Shown: piece by piece, positions 11,801 through 24,700 of the stretch
Layout of the letters: each line of letters begins with the position of its first letter
Numbering within the stretch: the first letter of the stretch is position 1
Source of the DNA: Theristus sp. LFF4_11
Taxonomy: Eukaryota > Nematoda > Chromadorea > Monhysterida > Xyalidae
Assembly (NCBI GenBank): GCA_030248135.1
Contig: JASANC010003775.1
Span: forward strand, 1-64,000
DNA: 64,000 nt
Direction: 5' to 3'
Made by a program: the position numbers and the translations under genes
Notes under the pieces: model-generated
Database searches by the model: none
The model's input: only the letters and a program-made list of their open reading frames with translations
What the model was told of the DNA's origin: nothing

Positions 11801-13912
11801 TCAAAGGTTGAAACAAAACACACAAAGACAAATTTTTTTCAGACGCTAATCAAGAGCGCGAAATTCGTCGCGAATCCAAACGCGCTTGAACGAGCCGCAG
11901 GTCGTTTGAGCGTCTACGATTCGTGGTTGCATTGGTTTCCGCGGAATAAATCGATGCGAGGCATCAGTCCGCCGATCCTGGAGTATCCCGGCTCCAGCAG
12001 CGACCACTATCCGTTCATGGTCTACGCTGCCGTGCCGGTGCTGGATTTTGGGCGAGTTTTTTTAGTTTTTCTCTCCCGATTTCTTAAATTCCGTATTTCA
12101 ATAGCGTGAAATACCGTTTCTTTGTTGGTTTTTGTTGGAAAACTGTAACTGTGCAGTACAGTTTGTATTTGAAATTCTACCCCCAGCACTTTTGAATCGC
12201 ATCGTTTTTCATTAATCTTCAGCTTTGACTGCGCCACGGATTGCAACTTTCTCTACCACTCGATGTACGAGGTGCCATGGACGGTGCAACATCTGTACGA
12301 TCGCGACTTTCAGACGCACACGGCAGTGGGACGGCTGGCGCTTGACGTTGGCGTGCAACTCGCCGCTCAACTGGTGATTCCGCTGCATCTCACCGATTAT
12401 GCCTTGGTTAGTTCTGCTGAGTTGTTTGCGCGCCAAGGACGATTTGGTTGGTTTCACAGTCGTTGCGAACAGTTGGGACTGAGAGAACAATGACGGCGAA
12501 GTCCGAAGGTAGATCATTTTCAGGTGCACAACTTTCAACAGGCAAATAGTATTCGTGTGTTTACTGATTTTTCACAATGGTTGGTAGGGGACTGCAGAAT
12601 TGTTGTTGAAAAAGACAGAAATGCAGAACTCAATCAAACAAATCAGGCCAGGCTGGTTCAATGTTTGAATATTGCATCTATAGGGCGTTGTAATTGATTG
12701 TGTTAGCATCTAAAACATCTATTTGTGAAAGTGAGAAGCAAATTTGTAAAAAAACCGTTCTTTCAGTTTATCCGAAGCGAATACAATCAATTAGTGACCG
12801 AGCTTGAGTTTGACCCCGACTTGCCAGATGTCAGCGATCTAACGTCAAAGATGCGTCACGCTTTGGACATTTTGTTGAAAACGTGCATCTCCGTCGACCA
12901 AATGGCACAAGACAGCGTAAGCTCAGTGAGCTTTGTGTTCCTCTGCTCATCAGTTGATTGGTTGTTTTTTGCAGCCAATTAGCATACTGCATTGGTTTGA
13001 ACGCTTGTGACGTTCTTGACGTTTATTGGCTTTGACCCATCAGTAGACTCATTGAGAAACATAAGTCGACAACTCTACAAGCCGGAAAGTCAATAGCTTG
13101 TCGACTCCTGTTTAACCATCCAACAAATCCACACCTACATTGTTGCTCCATATGCAGCCTGCACCACGTTGCAGATGTCCCGCAACAGCACAACGCCGAC
13201 CAGTGCACTGCGCATCGATCAACTGAACGAGCGAAAAACGCAGTTCGAGCGCTCCTGGCTGGCGCCTCGTGGCATCTACGACGAGCGACCCGACCACAGG
13301 CACGTCCTGTTGTCCGCCTCGATTCACGACTCGTACGCGGGCATGGCGTTTGCTGGGGTACGACGGCGGCAGTGGAGTTCGCAGTTGGAATAGTTTTGCT
13401 GGTCACAGCACACAACCACATGGCATTTTGTGTGCACGCCAGTAGATTGAATAGGCTGAATTAGCGTGGCGTGTTTGATTCTTTGAAATCTGTAGGAATG
13501 CTTATTGGTTGCCGATTCTACCAGTAAGCACGTCACTAGCAGCACTGACATAAGCTAATCAGTGTTCTTTATCGTTCATAGAATTCTGCCATAGGTAGTA
13601 AGCCCAATAAGCAAAACTGGCGGGCCGCGGCTTTTGCACAAAACAGAAGACACTGGCGTTAAACTTCGTTTTTTTACGCACACATGAGTGCGTGGCCTCA
13701 AATCAACAAAAATGTTACCATTTTGAAAATTGTTGTCGAATAGAATCTGGTTTTCTGTTCTTTAGGTCCGTGACCCGATAGAGTTCTACAGAGCAGCCGT
13801 TCAAGAGAACTCAACGTCGGATGCGACAGCCTGGCTGAAACAGTTTTATCAGTCGATGGCACAACTTCAGTACGCCGTGGAATCGGCCACTGACTTGTTA
13901 AGAATAAATTGA
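5817..13912 (+). CDS. NAALADase-like zinc peptidase (M28B, glutamate carboxypeptidase II family), type II membrane protein
   Basis: Exons 5817-6071, 6421-6554, 8117-8268, 8535-8725, 9035-9246, 9606-9736, 10176-10320, 10678-10844, 11325-11473, 11843-12051, 12223-12406, 12767-12916, 13175-13357, 13766-13912 give 802 residues. All junctions are in phase. A short acidic N-terminus is followed by one membrane segment (about 33-54). Then come the PA domain ([14 protein letters not shown]), the M28 peptidase core and the C-terminal helical dimerisation domain. The zinc ligands are all visible: H409, D419, E458, D486 and H594, with E457 as general base in HWDAEEYG. The GCPII residues that grip glutamate are not obvious: the segment before H594 lacks the paired arginines and reads VPVLDFGFD. 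It therefore looks closer to NAALADL1-type enzymes, and the substrate cannot be assigned. Intron 10 uses a GC donor at 12052. An AATAAA overlaps the last codons (13903-13908). Confidence 0.92.
6825..7295. mobile_element. C-rich MITE, copy 1 (471 bp), TA target duplication
   Basis: Ends are inverted (CCGTATTACCTCTA-TAAACC) with TA on both sides (6823-6824, 7296-7297). Both arms hold several runs of 7-9 C separated by AAAATAAA, then a CCCCCATGGGGG palindrome. The uninterrupted host repeat at 7819-7960 preserves the empty site (TA at 7900-7901), which proves the insertion boundaries. The second copy is at 44390-44845. Confidence 0.9.
7471..7782 (-). CDS. Unrecognised 103-codon ORF inside the TRIM-like element
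   Basis: An uninterrupted frame begins with ATG 37 bases after the upstream 142-bp repeat and fills most of the internal segment. The product is rich in Arg, Asp, Cys and Trp and I do not recognise a domain. No zinc knuckle or protease motif is visible. The GC content and codon-like composition differ sharply from the surrounding AT-rich intron, so this may be a captured host exon or a small gag-like frame. It could also be chance. Confidence 0.25.
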   Translation of the reverse strand: MARSTWDVRWTRRRQPFTQRSLAYHKRSDQQSCIRPRMCREMNVSQWAMTRREDCDEAKVPILTCFWLPNERRALSRDGIGRSADEWGVSGRACAEDADVCDV

Positions 13913-15471
13913 TTGCAGTCGAGGTTTTTTTAGAATTTTTGATTCCACCGTCATGCTGAACATTCGGGTGTGGCATGAATTCGTGTTCGCTTTCACACTT
14001 GGTCAATCATTTCATGCTCCATTTGTTTTCAGCAACGCCAATTTCTTCCAGACCATTTTGCAAAGTGTGTTGTCGATTGGCCGAACTTCTTTTTTATACA
14101 TCCACTCGGAACTCTTCACAACCAGCACTTTGGACCTTCCTTCCCTAGTCCTGAAAAGTTTTTACGATCTTATTTTGTGATACTATATTATATTGTGAGT
14201 ATATATTCTAGTCAGTTGACTGGTGAAACAACACAATGTGCAATAAATAATGTGCAACGCCATGACCCAACGTGGTCGATAAACCTGCAGTCGCTTGCTA
14301 CTCAAAAAACATAAGCATAGAGAAATCGAAGAAGATGTGACACATTGTATCAGCACTTTATTGATCAAGTATTTATCAACTTTAAATTTTTGATTAAAAT
14401 CAACGATTAGGCCAGAAACATGAAATTATGCAAGAGCTTGCCTTGCGTCGGATAGTTTTCCAGCTTGCTAATAACGAGAACTGTTGAGATAAAGAATGTG
14501 TTCAGAATCAGAACATGTTGAATGCTGAGTCTGATATACAGTCTATCTCGCTAATAAAGCAACTCGCTGATTGGTCGGCTCCTCACGCTCCGCACCCTTG
14601 GGAATGAACTGACTTTAACCAATAAATATTTTACTGATTTGAAATATTTTACTGATTTGTCAGAAGCAAAAATGCCAGAAAGCTGATCAGTATGCCATGC
14701 CGGAGATTGTTCAGCGAATCAGTATAAAAGCTGCGTTGCGTAACTGCTTGAGCTACTGAACCAGTGAATTATAACTAGAGGCGAATAAAAGAAACACAAC
14801 ATAAACCAAAACATAAAACATCAGCGAAAGATGGTGAACAGAGGATGAATTGCGACTTGAATGAATTGAAAAAAATGCATGAATGACAGAAAAGAATACT
14901 GCACACACAACTTTTTCGTGACGACTAGATGAGATGCTTTCACACAGAAAAACAAGAAAAAATAAGCAAAACTCACAGAACAAAGTAACAACCACAGCAA
15001 CTGCATTTTTTTCGTTGTCAGGAATGGATGTTACAGTGCAAACTCTATTTTACGGTTTGTGAAATCAATGAGCAAGAAAGAAATCAAATCACGAACTAAC
15101 ATCCAACAAATGCGCTATCAGTTATGACGGTGAACCACTGATTGAGAATTGCGCAAATAATACTGATCACACCATGAAAAAGAACTTGCTTGCACAAGAA
15201 AAACAAACAAACAAACACTCAAGACGCATTTTTTCATAAAGACAACAATAACCCCCCGTCGGCTGTAACCAAGAGCCCGAGGGCACCGAACTCCGGTGCT
15301 TTTGGCACGTACACAGATATTATGGCATCTGCGGGAATATTCAAAACGAAAAAGAAACAACGAACAACAAACCACAGAAATGCAGACAGAAAAAAACAGT
15401 TCTCACTGAAGTTGAAGTTATGAAAAAACTTCACCGGACACAAGTCTTGTAAGCTAGTAGTGGTCAGTTAA
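13913..15471. other. Convergent intergenic region between NAALADase-like gene and PPIP5K
   Basis: AT-rich spacer between two 3' ends. AATAAA occurs at about 14242, a possible alternative polyadenylation signal for the plus-strand gene. Scattered CTGATTGG motifs belong to dispersed repeats. I see no supportable exon or RNA gene. Confidence 0.4.
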
Positions 15472-15653
15472 GGCGGAAGCACCATTTAGTTTTTCGTCCG
15501 TACGCACAAACGTCGTTCTAAATCCCGTGCGCAAACTAATCGTGTCCGTAATGCATTAAGATAGCACACACGACACGATTTCTAAATCGCGTGGCCATTT
15601 TTTAAGTGTCGTGTCCGTGCGTACGCACAAAAAACTAATTGCTAAACGCGCCT
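15472..15653. mobile_element. 182-bp MITE with TTAA target duplication, copy A
   Basis: Flanked by TTAA at 15468-15471 and 15654-15657. The ends are GGCGGAAGCACC and GCTAAACGCGCCT. The interior is palindromic (CGTCCGTACGCACAAA near one end, GTCCGTGCGTACGCACAAA near the other). The copy at 63161-63342 is exactly the same length. TTAA specificity is typical of piggyBac-type elements. Confidence 0.88.
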
Positions 15654-15781
15654 TTAAATCGTTCATGAAACGTGCATAACGAGTTGTATCGCGCATGAAA
15701 CACCGTACACAATGAAAAAAAACACACCAGTGTTGCACCATCAGCCATTCCAACGCGACACGCTGATTGGCTGCGGCGCTG

Positions 15782-18700
15782 TCAATGTGAACGCCCGTGC
15801 AGTCCCGAGTTCTCGCGGCTGATGTCGCGCGGCGTCCGCTGCGGCGACGCTGCAGGCGTCTTGACGGTGGTGACGCGCGTCAGAAACTCCATGAAGTTGT
15901 CGTAGGACAAGTTGTCGTGCAACGTCTCCAGTGAACGCAACGGTGGCCAGAAGCGGCGAATGTCTGCGATACACGTTTCAAGCGAACGTTCCGTTGGCAA
16001 TTGTGCAACTTAATTCAACCGCGATACTTCCTGGCTCATCTGTCCGGAAGCACGTGTTCACGAAGAATGATGGATTTTGTATTGCGAAATTCGAATGAAA
16101 CACGCAACGTGTGCGAAATGACTTGATTGATATTTTTATGCGATGGCTACCAGAATTCACTTTGATACTCAGGATCACCAAGCTCAATAAACCACCAATA
16201 GCCATGGTCATTGGTCACCAATTGTATTTTTAACTTGAATTCAGTGAGTTCGTTAACGCGAGTGGGATTCGTGTGATTGGTGGTGAATAGCCGTGTGCGA
16301 CCAATGGCCAGGCAACCACTAGATCACAGTCCATTCTTTAAACTCATCATATTAGGCAGGTGCGTTTAAAGCAATTAAAAAACATCTCGTCGGTGGAACG
16401 GATGAAAAGAAAACCTAAAAACCGTTCTACAGTAGAACAGAGTCTCACCGGACATGGCCACTTGTTCCCCCGAGAACAGCGTCTGCAGTTTCGGGGCGGA
16501 ACTACTTCGGCCGATCACAGCTGTACCCAACACAGCTGGTGCTGCTGCTGTAACGGAAGTAAAAAATGGTGTTTTGCTCACGAAGAACTTGATTTGTTGG
16601 CGTTGGGCGGTTTGTTCACTACAATCAGAAACCATTCATTATCAAAATTGAGAATTTACCATACATGGTCGTGGGTATTCCTATGAAATTCGACACATTT
16701 GAATAGGTCGCTGTAACATTTGAAGTTCGACACATTTCACTGATGCTTTCGTGTTTTATTTACTTATAGAATTTCAAAAATTACAACAGTTCTCAGTTAG
16801 TTCAACCTGCGTATATCAGAGTTTCAAATTTATAGACTTTCAGGTTCAGTTTTCGAACAGCTGCAACACCTACGTAGCGTGCGCGAATAGTTGTCAAGAC
16901 GTTCGTCGATATTGGCGCTACTCGACGTCGACTCTTGGCTGTTCTGATTCGGCAACGAACCGCGTATCACGGCCGTGCTAATGAGGCGATTGTCCGCATC
17001 TGCAACGGAGAAAGACGTGCAGACGAACTCTAATTTACCGGCTATCCGCTGATTGGTTGGTTACGTCGTGTGATGCATGCATTCTGTGCAAACCTAGCTC
17101 CGCCTCCCCCCCACAGCAATTTCTGCACAGAAAGCATGCATCACGTGATCCCAACACTACGCCGATTCGCGAGTGCTGAACACTTGTTTTGCGGTTTCAC
17201 CAGCGGAAAATCAGAAAAATAAACTTTCGATCTCTTCCAACGATGTGAAAAGCCTGTGAAATGTTTCAGCGCAAAAGCCAACCGAATTAGCAACAATCAT
17301 CAGGTCGCCAATATAACAACATCAATAACAACGTTCAATCAGCACTTACACCAATTGTCTGCCTCTGGCATCTGCATGAACGCGTTGCGAAGCAGGTTGA
17401 CCGTGTGATGCTTGAAGCGGTACGCAATCAGACGACGGGCTGGAAGACAAACATTAAACAGACAAAAATGGTAAACGAAACGACAAAGAAATCACGACAA
17501 CAAACGGTAAACTTTTTAAAGTGTAAAAATCTAAAAAAACAAACAACAAAAACCACTGACATCGAGTAGAATTCGACGAGACGGTCGACGGAAACGAGTC
17601 GACCAACTGAGAACATCGCGAACAGACGTTGTCCTGAAAGTCGAGCACTGTTTCTGCGATTCCTTCAAAAGTGCTCGTCATCATGCTCTTATTCAACGCG
17701 ATTAAGGCCCGTTCATGCACTTTTAGGCACGTGAAGCTGCGCTGTTTTTGCATCATCCAAAACGTGTAGCAAAGTGACGCGGCCGCTTCACGCTCCATAA
17801 ATGGCGCTTCACTTCAACCACGGCAGATAAAAATGGCAATTCCGTGTGCGACTGTTGATTGAGTGCGGATCACCTGCGTGGAGATGGCGTTGACGGTCGA
17901 CGAGTGCGCGACCGAGAGCGACGAGCTCGCCGTGGACATCGCTCGTGGCGTCGTCGCGTTCTCGTTGCACCCGCACGTCGGACAGATCGGACTCGTACTG
18001 CGGTCCGCCTGGAGTGTGCGGCGCGCAACAGAATGACATTTTTTTTGTTAACGAGCACTTTGTTTCACACAGTGATGTCACGCACAGTCGTGAACAAACA
18101 CGCACACGCACACAAACTGTACCACAGCAGCACGCTTATGTCAGCGTATGTGAGCCGGTGTGTTTGCGCAACATCACGGTGCATATAGCGCACTGTGTTC
18201 AAAGTAGGAAGAAGGAGCAGCTTCTGTAATTACAGTAGCCCAGCTAATTCATGAGAGCTCTTGAATTCGCGCCTACCGGTGCCTGATTATCACGCTGACG
18301 AGTCTCCAGCGTGACGTCGACGGAAGACGCCGATTGGCGTACGGTCACGCTGTCTGACTGAGTCACGGACTCTGAATGCGCCGTTGATATGGTGGTGCTC
18401 GCCAATGAGTCCGTGTTTGAACTGGTGCTGTGCTGACTGGAAAGAGCAAAATGATAGGGAACAATGATTCTGGTAGAAACTGCTGTTCAGTTCCGCAGTT
18501 ATGAACTCGCAGCAGAAGTCATTAGGCTAGCGATGAAATTGTCTGTTTCATGAATGCAAAAATGATCACTGTACTCTGGTAAAAAGTAGCGATGCTTCAC
18601 TGTTGCTAGCGGCAAAGGGTTTTCCAAACGCGTATTTTAAGTGTGTTTGTTGAGTGCGCGTCGCGAAACACCACATTCAAAAATACACCAGACCAGTCGT

Positions 18701-21700
18701 TACGAATAATAATAATGCAACTACCCAATCAGCATGCTGTGCTCGGGTGCTCTGTTGTTATTATTACTGCGAAAAAATGCTCAAATTATTTGTGTCAGGG
18801 AGCTAGCTCTCTTCAAACTACAGTCGACCCGGCTAATATGCAGTATTAATTAGCTGATTGGTTGGTTACGCACTCACATGTAGCATGCATTCTGCGTGTA
18901 GGCTGGCCAATACATGCATCACACAACTAGGGTTGAAAAAACCGGTATTTTTCAAATCGCGGTAAAAAACCCGGTATTTTTACCTTTTCAACCCTACACA
19001 CAACACGTCCGTGCAAAATCAACCAGTCAGCTCAGCTAATACCACAAATTAGCCAGGCCGACTATAGAACTTTGAAAAAAAACAAAACGACAAGAATGAA
19101 ACAAAAACATAAAAACCGTGTACCGCCGCGGCAGCATCTCGAGTTTATTGGCGATTGCGCGCGCCTGCGCTACTGACGATCGTTGTGCGGCGGTCAGCAG
19201 TGACGAATCGGATTCGTGTCGAGACCGCGAGTCCGTCTGCGTCGGCGTGACCGAGGCCGCACGCTGCGGCGGACTCTGCAGCCGCTCCGGGGAGGACGCT
19301 CGGACGTCCTCGGAGGCTGCACAAAGAAAGGTGAAACCGTCAGGCTCTCGTTGGCCGGGTGGTAGTGCGTTAGACTCTTGCTTGAGCGTTCCGGGGATCG
19401 AGTCCCGCCCGAGGGGTGTATAGACACTTAATGACAGTGAAAACTCAATGGGCCCCTACTTGGCGGCGTTCTCTGTGGGGTGTTCTGGCTTAGTCCTGAC
19501 TAGACACATCGCCCAACATTACAGTTCGCTCGCTCGTTTATTCGTTTGAAAATGCGTTCTGGTTGTAGAAAAGTCGTTGTTTGTGATCTCATTCCAATAC
19601 TGGACCTAAAGTATCCATATTACTCCCTGTGAAACCAAATGGCAGGGAAATGGGAATGGCAGGGCACTTGAAGAGTCAGAACAACAACTGGAACTGACAA
19701 TTGATAATACGAAAAAAAACTAAAAAGCTAGCAATCTGGCTAGCCAGCTAAATCTCCGGTCTGACCCAATTGTATTTGTGTCTTACTTCAAATAAACCAC
19801 CAATTGAACCAGCCTGCGCTAAGTCTGATAATACTGAAATTCACGTTTGTTACCTGTCAACGTCGAGCACTTACTGAACTTCGGCACTCTATTGACGTTG
19901 TCCAACGCGACCAGATTGATCGTCTTCTTGTCTTCGTCCTCGTTCTCGTCCGACTCCGCCTCGGCGTCCGTTTTGAACGGCTCCAAATCGCAGATCGTGT
20001 TCAGTGGCGAGGAGCGCTCTGGGAAACAAACAAAAAAGTGCACTGTGCAGAACGTGATGATTTTGGTGATTGATTTTTAAAAACATGTGAGAAAGTTCGC
20101 TGCGTAGCGGTTTCGCCAGGAAGACGCATCACGCGAACTATTCGCTCACTCGCAAGCGCCGCCTGTATCGGCTCCTCCTCTGCCGTCGGCGGCGACACGG
20201 CGGTCGAGGTCGCCTTTTCGCTCTTCTTCGAGCTCGAGCGAACCGGCTCAAACGTGTCCGAGAGCACGCGACCAGGCCTGCGAAAAAACTGCGTTTTTTT
20301 GATGAAATTTTACGTCAAACATTGTGAGAAAATTGGAAATCACGTTTGGCGTTCGCCTCGCAATTCGCTGCAGATTTCATAAATTCAATTCCGTTTCATT
20401 AACGGATATACTACAGAATAACTATTTCATGAAATGCATGTTATTTGACTGCAGCAGAAGTTGATACCTTTGGTTTTCCGCCGGAGTTTAGTAACGTTGG
20501 GTTTCCGGAACCGGTGTGATAAAAAAACTCGCCATACATAACGAACGGAACACTGTTATGGTTGGTGTCTTCAGTCAGACTAGCATTTTAGCTGCACTTA
20601 AATCTAACCAAATAAAAAAACCAACAAAACATGGCGTTTCGACCTAAGCACAAGACGCCGAGCAATGGTGGTCTCTTCCTGAGTTCAAAACCTGCGTTTT
20701 ACCAATGATCACACCAACTCCAACCATCCCAAACAACGCACGCACGTGTATGTGCCGTCGTAAATGCGCTCCTTCTCCGTCTGAAAGCACGGATAGAGGC
20801 CGGGCGAAAACAGCAGCTCAACGCGAAACCGCCGTGTGTCGGACGGCTCGCCGTACGGTGGCGACCGGCTACTGGATTCTTTTGAGCCCTGAAAAAAGTG
20901 ACATGTTTGAAAAAAACAACATTTTTTGAGAAATCAGCATGCGGACACTGACATTCGGACACACATACAGACAGGTTACTGTCTGTTCCTGTTCTTGAAT
21001 GTTCCCGCATTCTACACCTGTTCCAACAGCCTCTTCACCCTTTAAAAGTATGGAGACAAAGCAGACGAGGACGATGAAATGGTTCACAGCCTCAAGCACA
21101 CACACGCGCGCGCACACATAACGATCTAACAGCAGCACACGAGTGAGTATGGCCGTGTGTGTGTGCCTGTGTGTTTGTTTGTTTGCGGCAGTGTTTGTCA
21201 ACAGAATGCACGATTCTTCAGACTAGCACGTTACGACCACAACAGCAACTTTTTGCGGCCGGTTCATACTGACGCATGCTGACAGCTGACGTACGTCAAA
21301 GGCACGTCTCTATGGACGCTGGCATACCATAACACGACACCTGACGTGACGTGTCGTGTGCGCACACGTCAGCATCAACCTTCCCCCCCTTCACCTTTGC
21401 GCTCAAATTGCCAGTGTTCACGTCTTCGTACAGCATGATCACCAACTGGCTCATGTAGTTGAACTCGGTGACGGACGAGAGGAAGTTCATTGCACGCTGC
21501 CATTTGCGGTCGTTCGGCTGCAAAAAGAATTTTTCTTTGAAAAAAAACAAAAGTGAAAAAGCAACTTCAATTCAAGAAAAAGCTCAAACTGGGCGTTACG
21601 CTGACGCATGTAAGCGAAAAGCTAGCAAACTTAAAATTCGAGTAACGTCGCTATAATGTTTCACGTTTCGTTTAAATGCGGCGCTTAGAATGAGCTCGTT

Positions 21701-24700
21701 CAATTGGCAGTGTTGCGATACTCAATCACAAATGCTCGTGCGAAAACGACAACAACGATTTGAAAATTGAATGAGAATGCGACCGAAGTGCAGTCAAGAC
21801 CGAACTGAATAATATACCTCCAAGCTCCGCAGACAAAAAAATACAAACGACCAATCAGCACCGATCAGTCCTATTTCACAGTATCCGTTATGAATGCGCA
21901 CGCACGTCCATATTCAGTCCGCCGAACTGTATCAAGTTCATCAGTGTGTGTATGTGCGATTCACTGGTGAAGTACAGTCGAGTGCGAACATGCCGCAGCG
22001 GCGTCGCGATGCCCTCAGACGCGTGCGGATCGAGTCGCGTCGTCATCTCGATGTCGTCCTGCTCCTGTGAGAGGATTCGTTGTGAAAAACGAAACGAAAT
22101 CTGCCGTTTTTACACGCTTAGAGACGGAAGTAAAACTTTTTTGTTGGTATATTCGGGTAAAATATCGGTTCAGTGACAGCGTTTTCCACGAGCGTTTATT
22201 GGCAACCGAAAATTTCTATAGCTGACGAAAAGTATCTACGGCAATGTAAACGTCTCTAAACAATCTGAAGTACGACAAAACGTCTCTCACCCGGCAATGT
22301 AACATGCTATTTTCCTTTAAACTGTTCGTGAGATTCCTTTGGTCATTCAGAGTCCAGAAAACGATTTCAGGTCGGCGAGGTGGCTCTCAGCCCACCAATC
22401 TAATCAATCCGTGTAGCCAATCAGCTGTCTGTCACTACAATCACATCATTATGCACTCATTCATTCATTCACTCATTTTATTTTGCAAAAAGCAGCAAAC
22501 TCCGATAAAACTGTCTGAACAGCATCTGTATGTACTGCTCACTTTATCCGGCTCCACACAGCGTCGCAGGTCCGTCTGAATCTTCTTCATCAACTGCGTG
22601 CACACGCCCTGGCCAACGCGCAGTTTATCGTTCACTTTTATGCCGTATTCCTCAATTTAAAAAGAACACATTTTCCTCATGTTGATTCCAGCCGTTGCTC
22701 AAGGTTCTTTTGAGGGTGAAATTGAAAATAATCAACTGACGAAGGCAAAGCTATGCAGTTTTATGTGTTCTGCATAGAAAACTCGGAGGGCGGCACGCTG
22801 ATTGGCCGCATTTGCTCGCGGGGACGAACGAACGTGGTCCAATCAGTGAGTTACACATAAACGGAGGGATTACACACTTGAAGTGAAGCGCACTTCCAAA
22901 ATTAGACCAAAGCAACGAGAAACCGAAACTGACGCAACATCACGGTCGCCGTGGTATTTTTGTCTGAAAAAGTAAAGAAAAAAACCTGGCAACTCGCACC
23001 AACCAGAGGCACCAGCACATCAGCCATGTTCTTCACGCACAGGTACAGACGTTCAAAGTCGATGCCGCTGTTCATCGCCAAGTCCGGATTGTGCTCCATG
23101 TCATATCTGCAGTGAAACGAAACTCTGAACATGCGTTCGATGCAGGGCAGCCTAGTTGCTGCAACTTGTCCGGTCCGAAATGACCTCATCCTCAGGTGGT
23201 CGTGTGCACTGGAATTAGAGTTGGTAAAAAACCGGTTTTTTATATTGCCAGGAAAAAAACCCGGTTTCTTTTCCGTTTTAAAGCTGTTTTAAAACCATAA
23301 AAAAACCGAATGCTTCCCAGCTCCTAAACTTTTCAGAACTTGGCATCTTGAACTCAAAATAGAAAATACATCAAAATTAATTATTTTGAGCAGCGTAAAA
23401 TGCTGTTTTCGGGCATACAACCGACCCAATATGCTATTTTTGCCACCAAATGCTACCCAACTTTTTGTTTCAAATCAAATTAATTTCGCTTTTTTTGGTT
23501 TCCAGGGCAGCACGTTCAATAAATTGAAAACAAAGACTGGGCAGTGACCGTGTAGGTGTGGGGAGCGGGGAGGGACGGTTGCAAGGAGACCGGATAGCTG
23601 ACCCCGATTAGGGGGCGAGATTTGCAGAACTGCAAAGTGAAACCGGTAGCGGATTGCGTTTGAAAAATAACATTTCATCAGTTACCCTTTGCAAATCGAC
23701 AACATCGTCGTCAGTCTGTATATGCACTTAGTTTAGCAGTCACCTTGTCTTCATCGTATTTCACTTGACCCTTGACACAAAAGCTTCTGCAAAATGATGC
23801 TTCACCAGTTCAGTTTGACACAGTTCAAAAATTTCAAAATTCCGTTTTTCAAAAATATAATTTTACATTTTATCAATCAAACGAAGAGTTGTGATTTTTG
23901 ACCACGAAGTTTAAAAAAATTTAAGGTAAAAAACCGGTTCTTTATTTTCTCAAAAAACTGGAAAAAACCGGTTTTAAAACGGAAAAGAAACCGGTTTTTT
24001 TTCCTGTGCCAACCCTAACTGGAATCATGCGCTTGTCATATGCAGAAGAGCAAACCAGGCTTGGCTGTTTTTTCCGTTTTCACTGATTTCTTCACGAAGA
24101 AACAAACACGCAGAAACGCTGCTAAACCAAACTGAAATTCTCCGACATCAAACATTTTAGTGTCGAAAAAACGAACCGATGTACATTACCGATGTGCGCC
24201 TTCGCCAGGCCCAACATTTTAAAGGTAGCCGAAAAAACGCAATCAAAAAAACGTACAAAGAAAAACCAAAACAACACAAAATCTTGCCGACTTGATGTTG
24301 TCATAGAGGTCCGGTATCTTCGAGATGTCGTACTCATTCTGCGTCGCCTCTTTCGGCGTCCGTCGGAAGTCGCGCATCAGTTTGCACCAGCGGCGCTCGG
24401 CAAAGTCCCACGTTTCCGTCAAGTGTAACGCGAAATCTGCCGCAAAAACACGGAGATGTTATCGTATTTTCCACAAACAAACACGAACAAACGAGAATTG
24501 TAGGGGATGGTCTCAGCAAGAGCGCTCATCCACAGAAGCACGTCGTCAAGTGGGCCGTCCATCGAGTTTTCCTAAAGTGCCCATACACCGCTCGCTGCCC
24601 AGACAACGAGTCTTAACGCGCTACCTACTATTGTGGATTCATTCAAACGTGTCCGGACTAAAATGACGTCATTTGCTTCAAAAACACTTCAAAAACGTTT

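Noticed and set aside
19345..19420. A functional tRNA gene
   Set aside because: A and B boxes are present, but acceptor and anticodon stems do not fold properly and the unit is dispersed with a common non-tRNA body, so it is a SINE.
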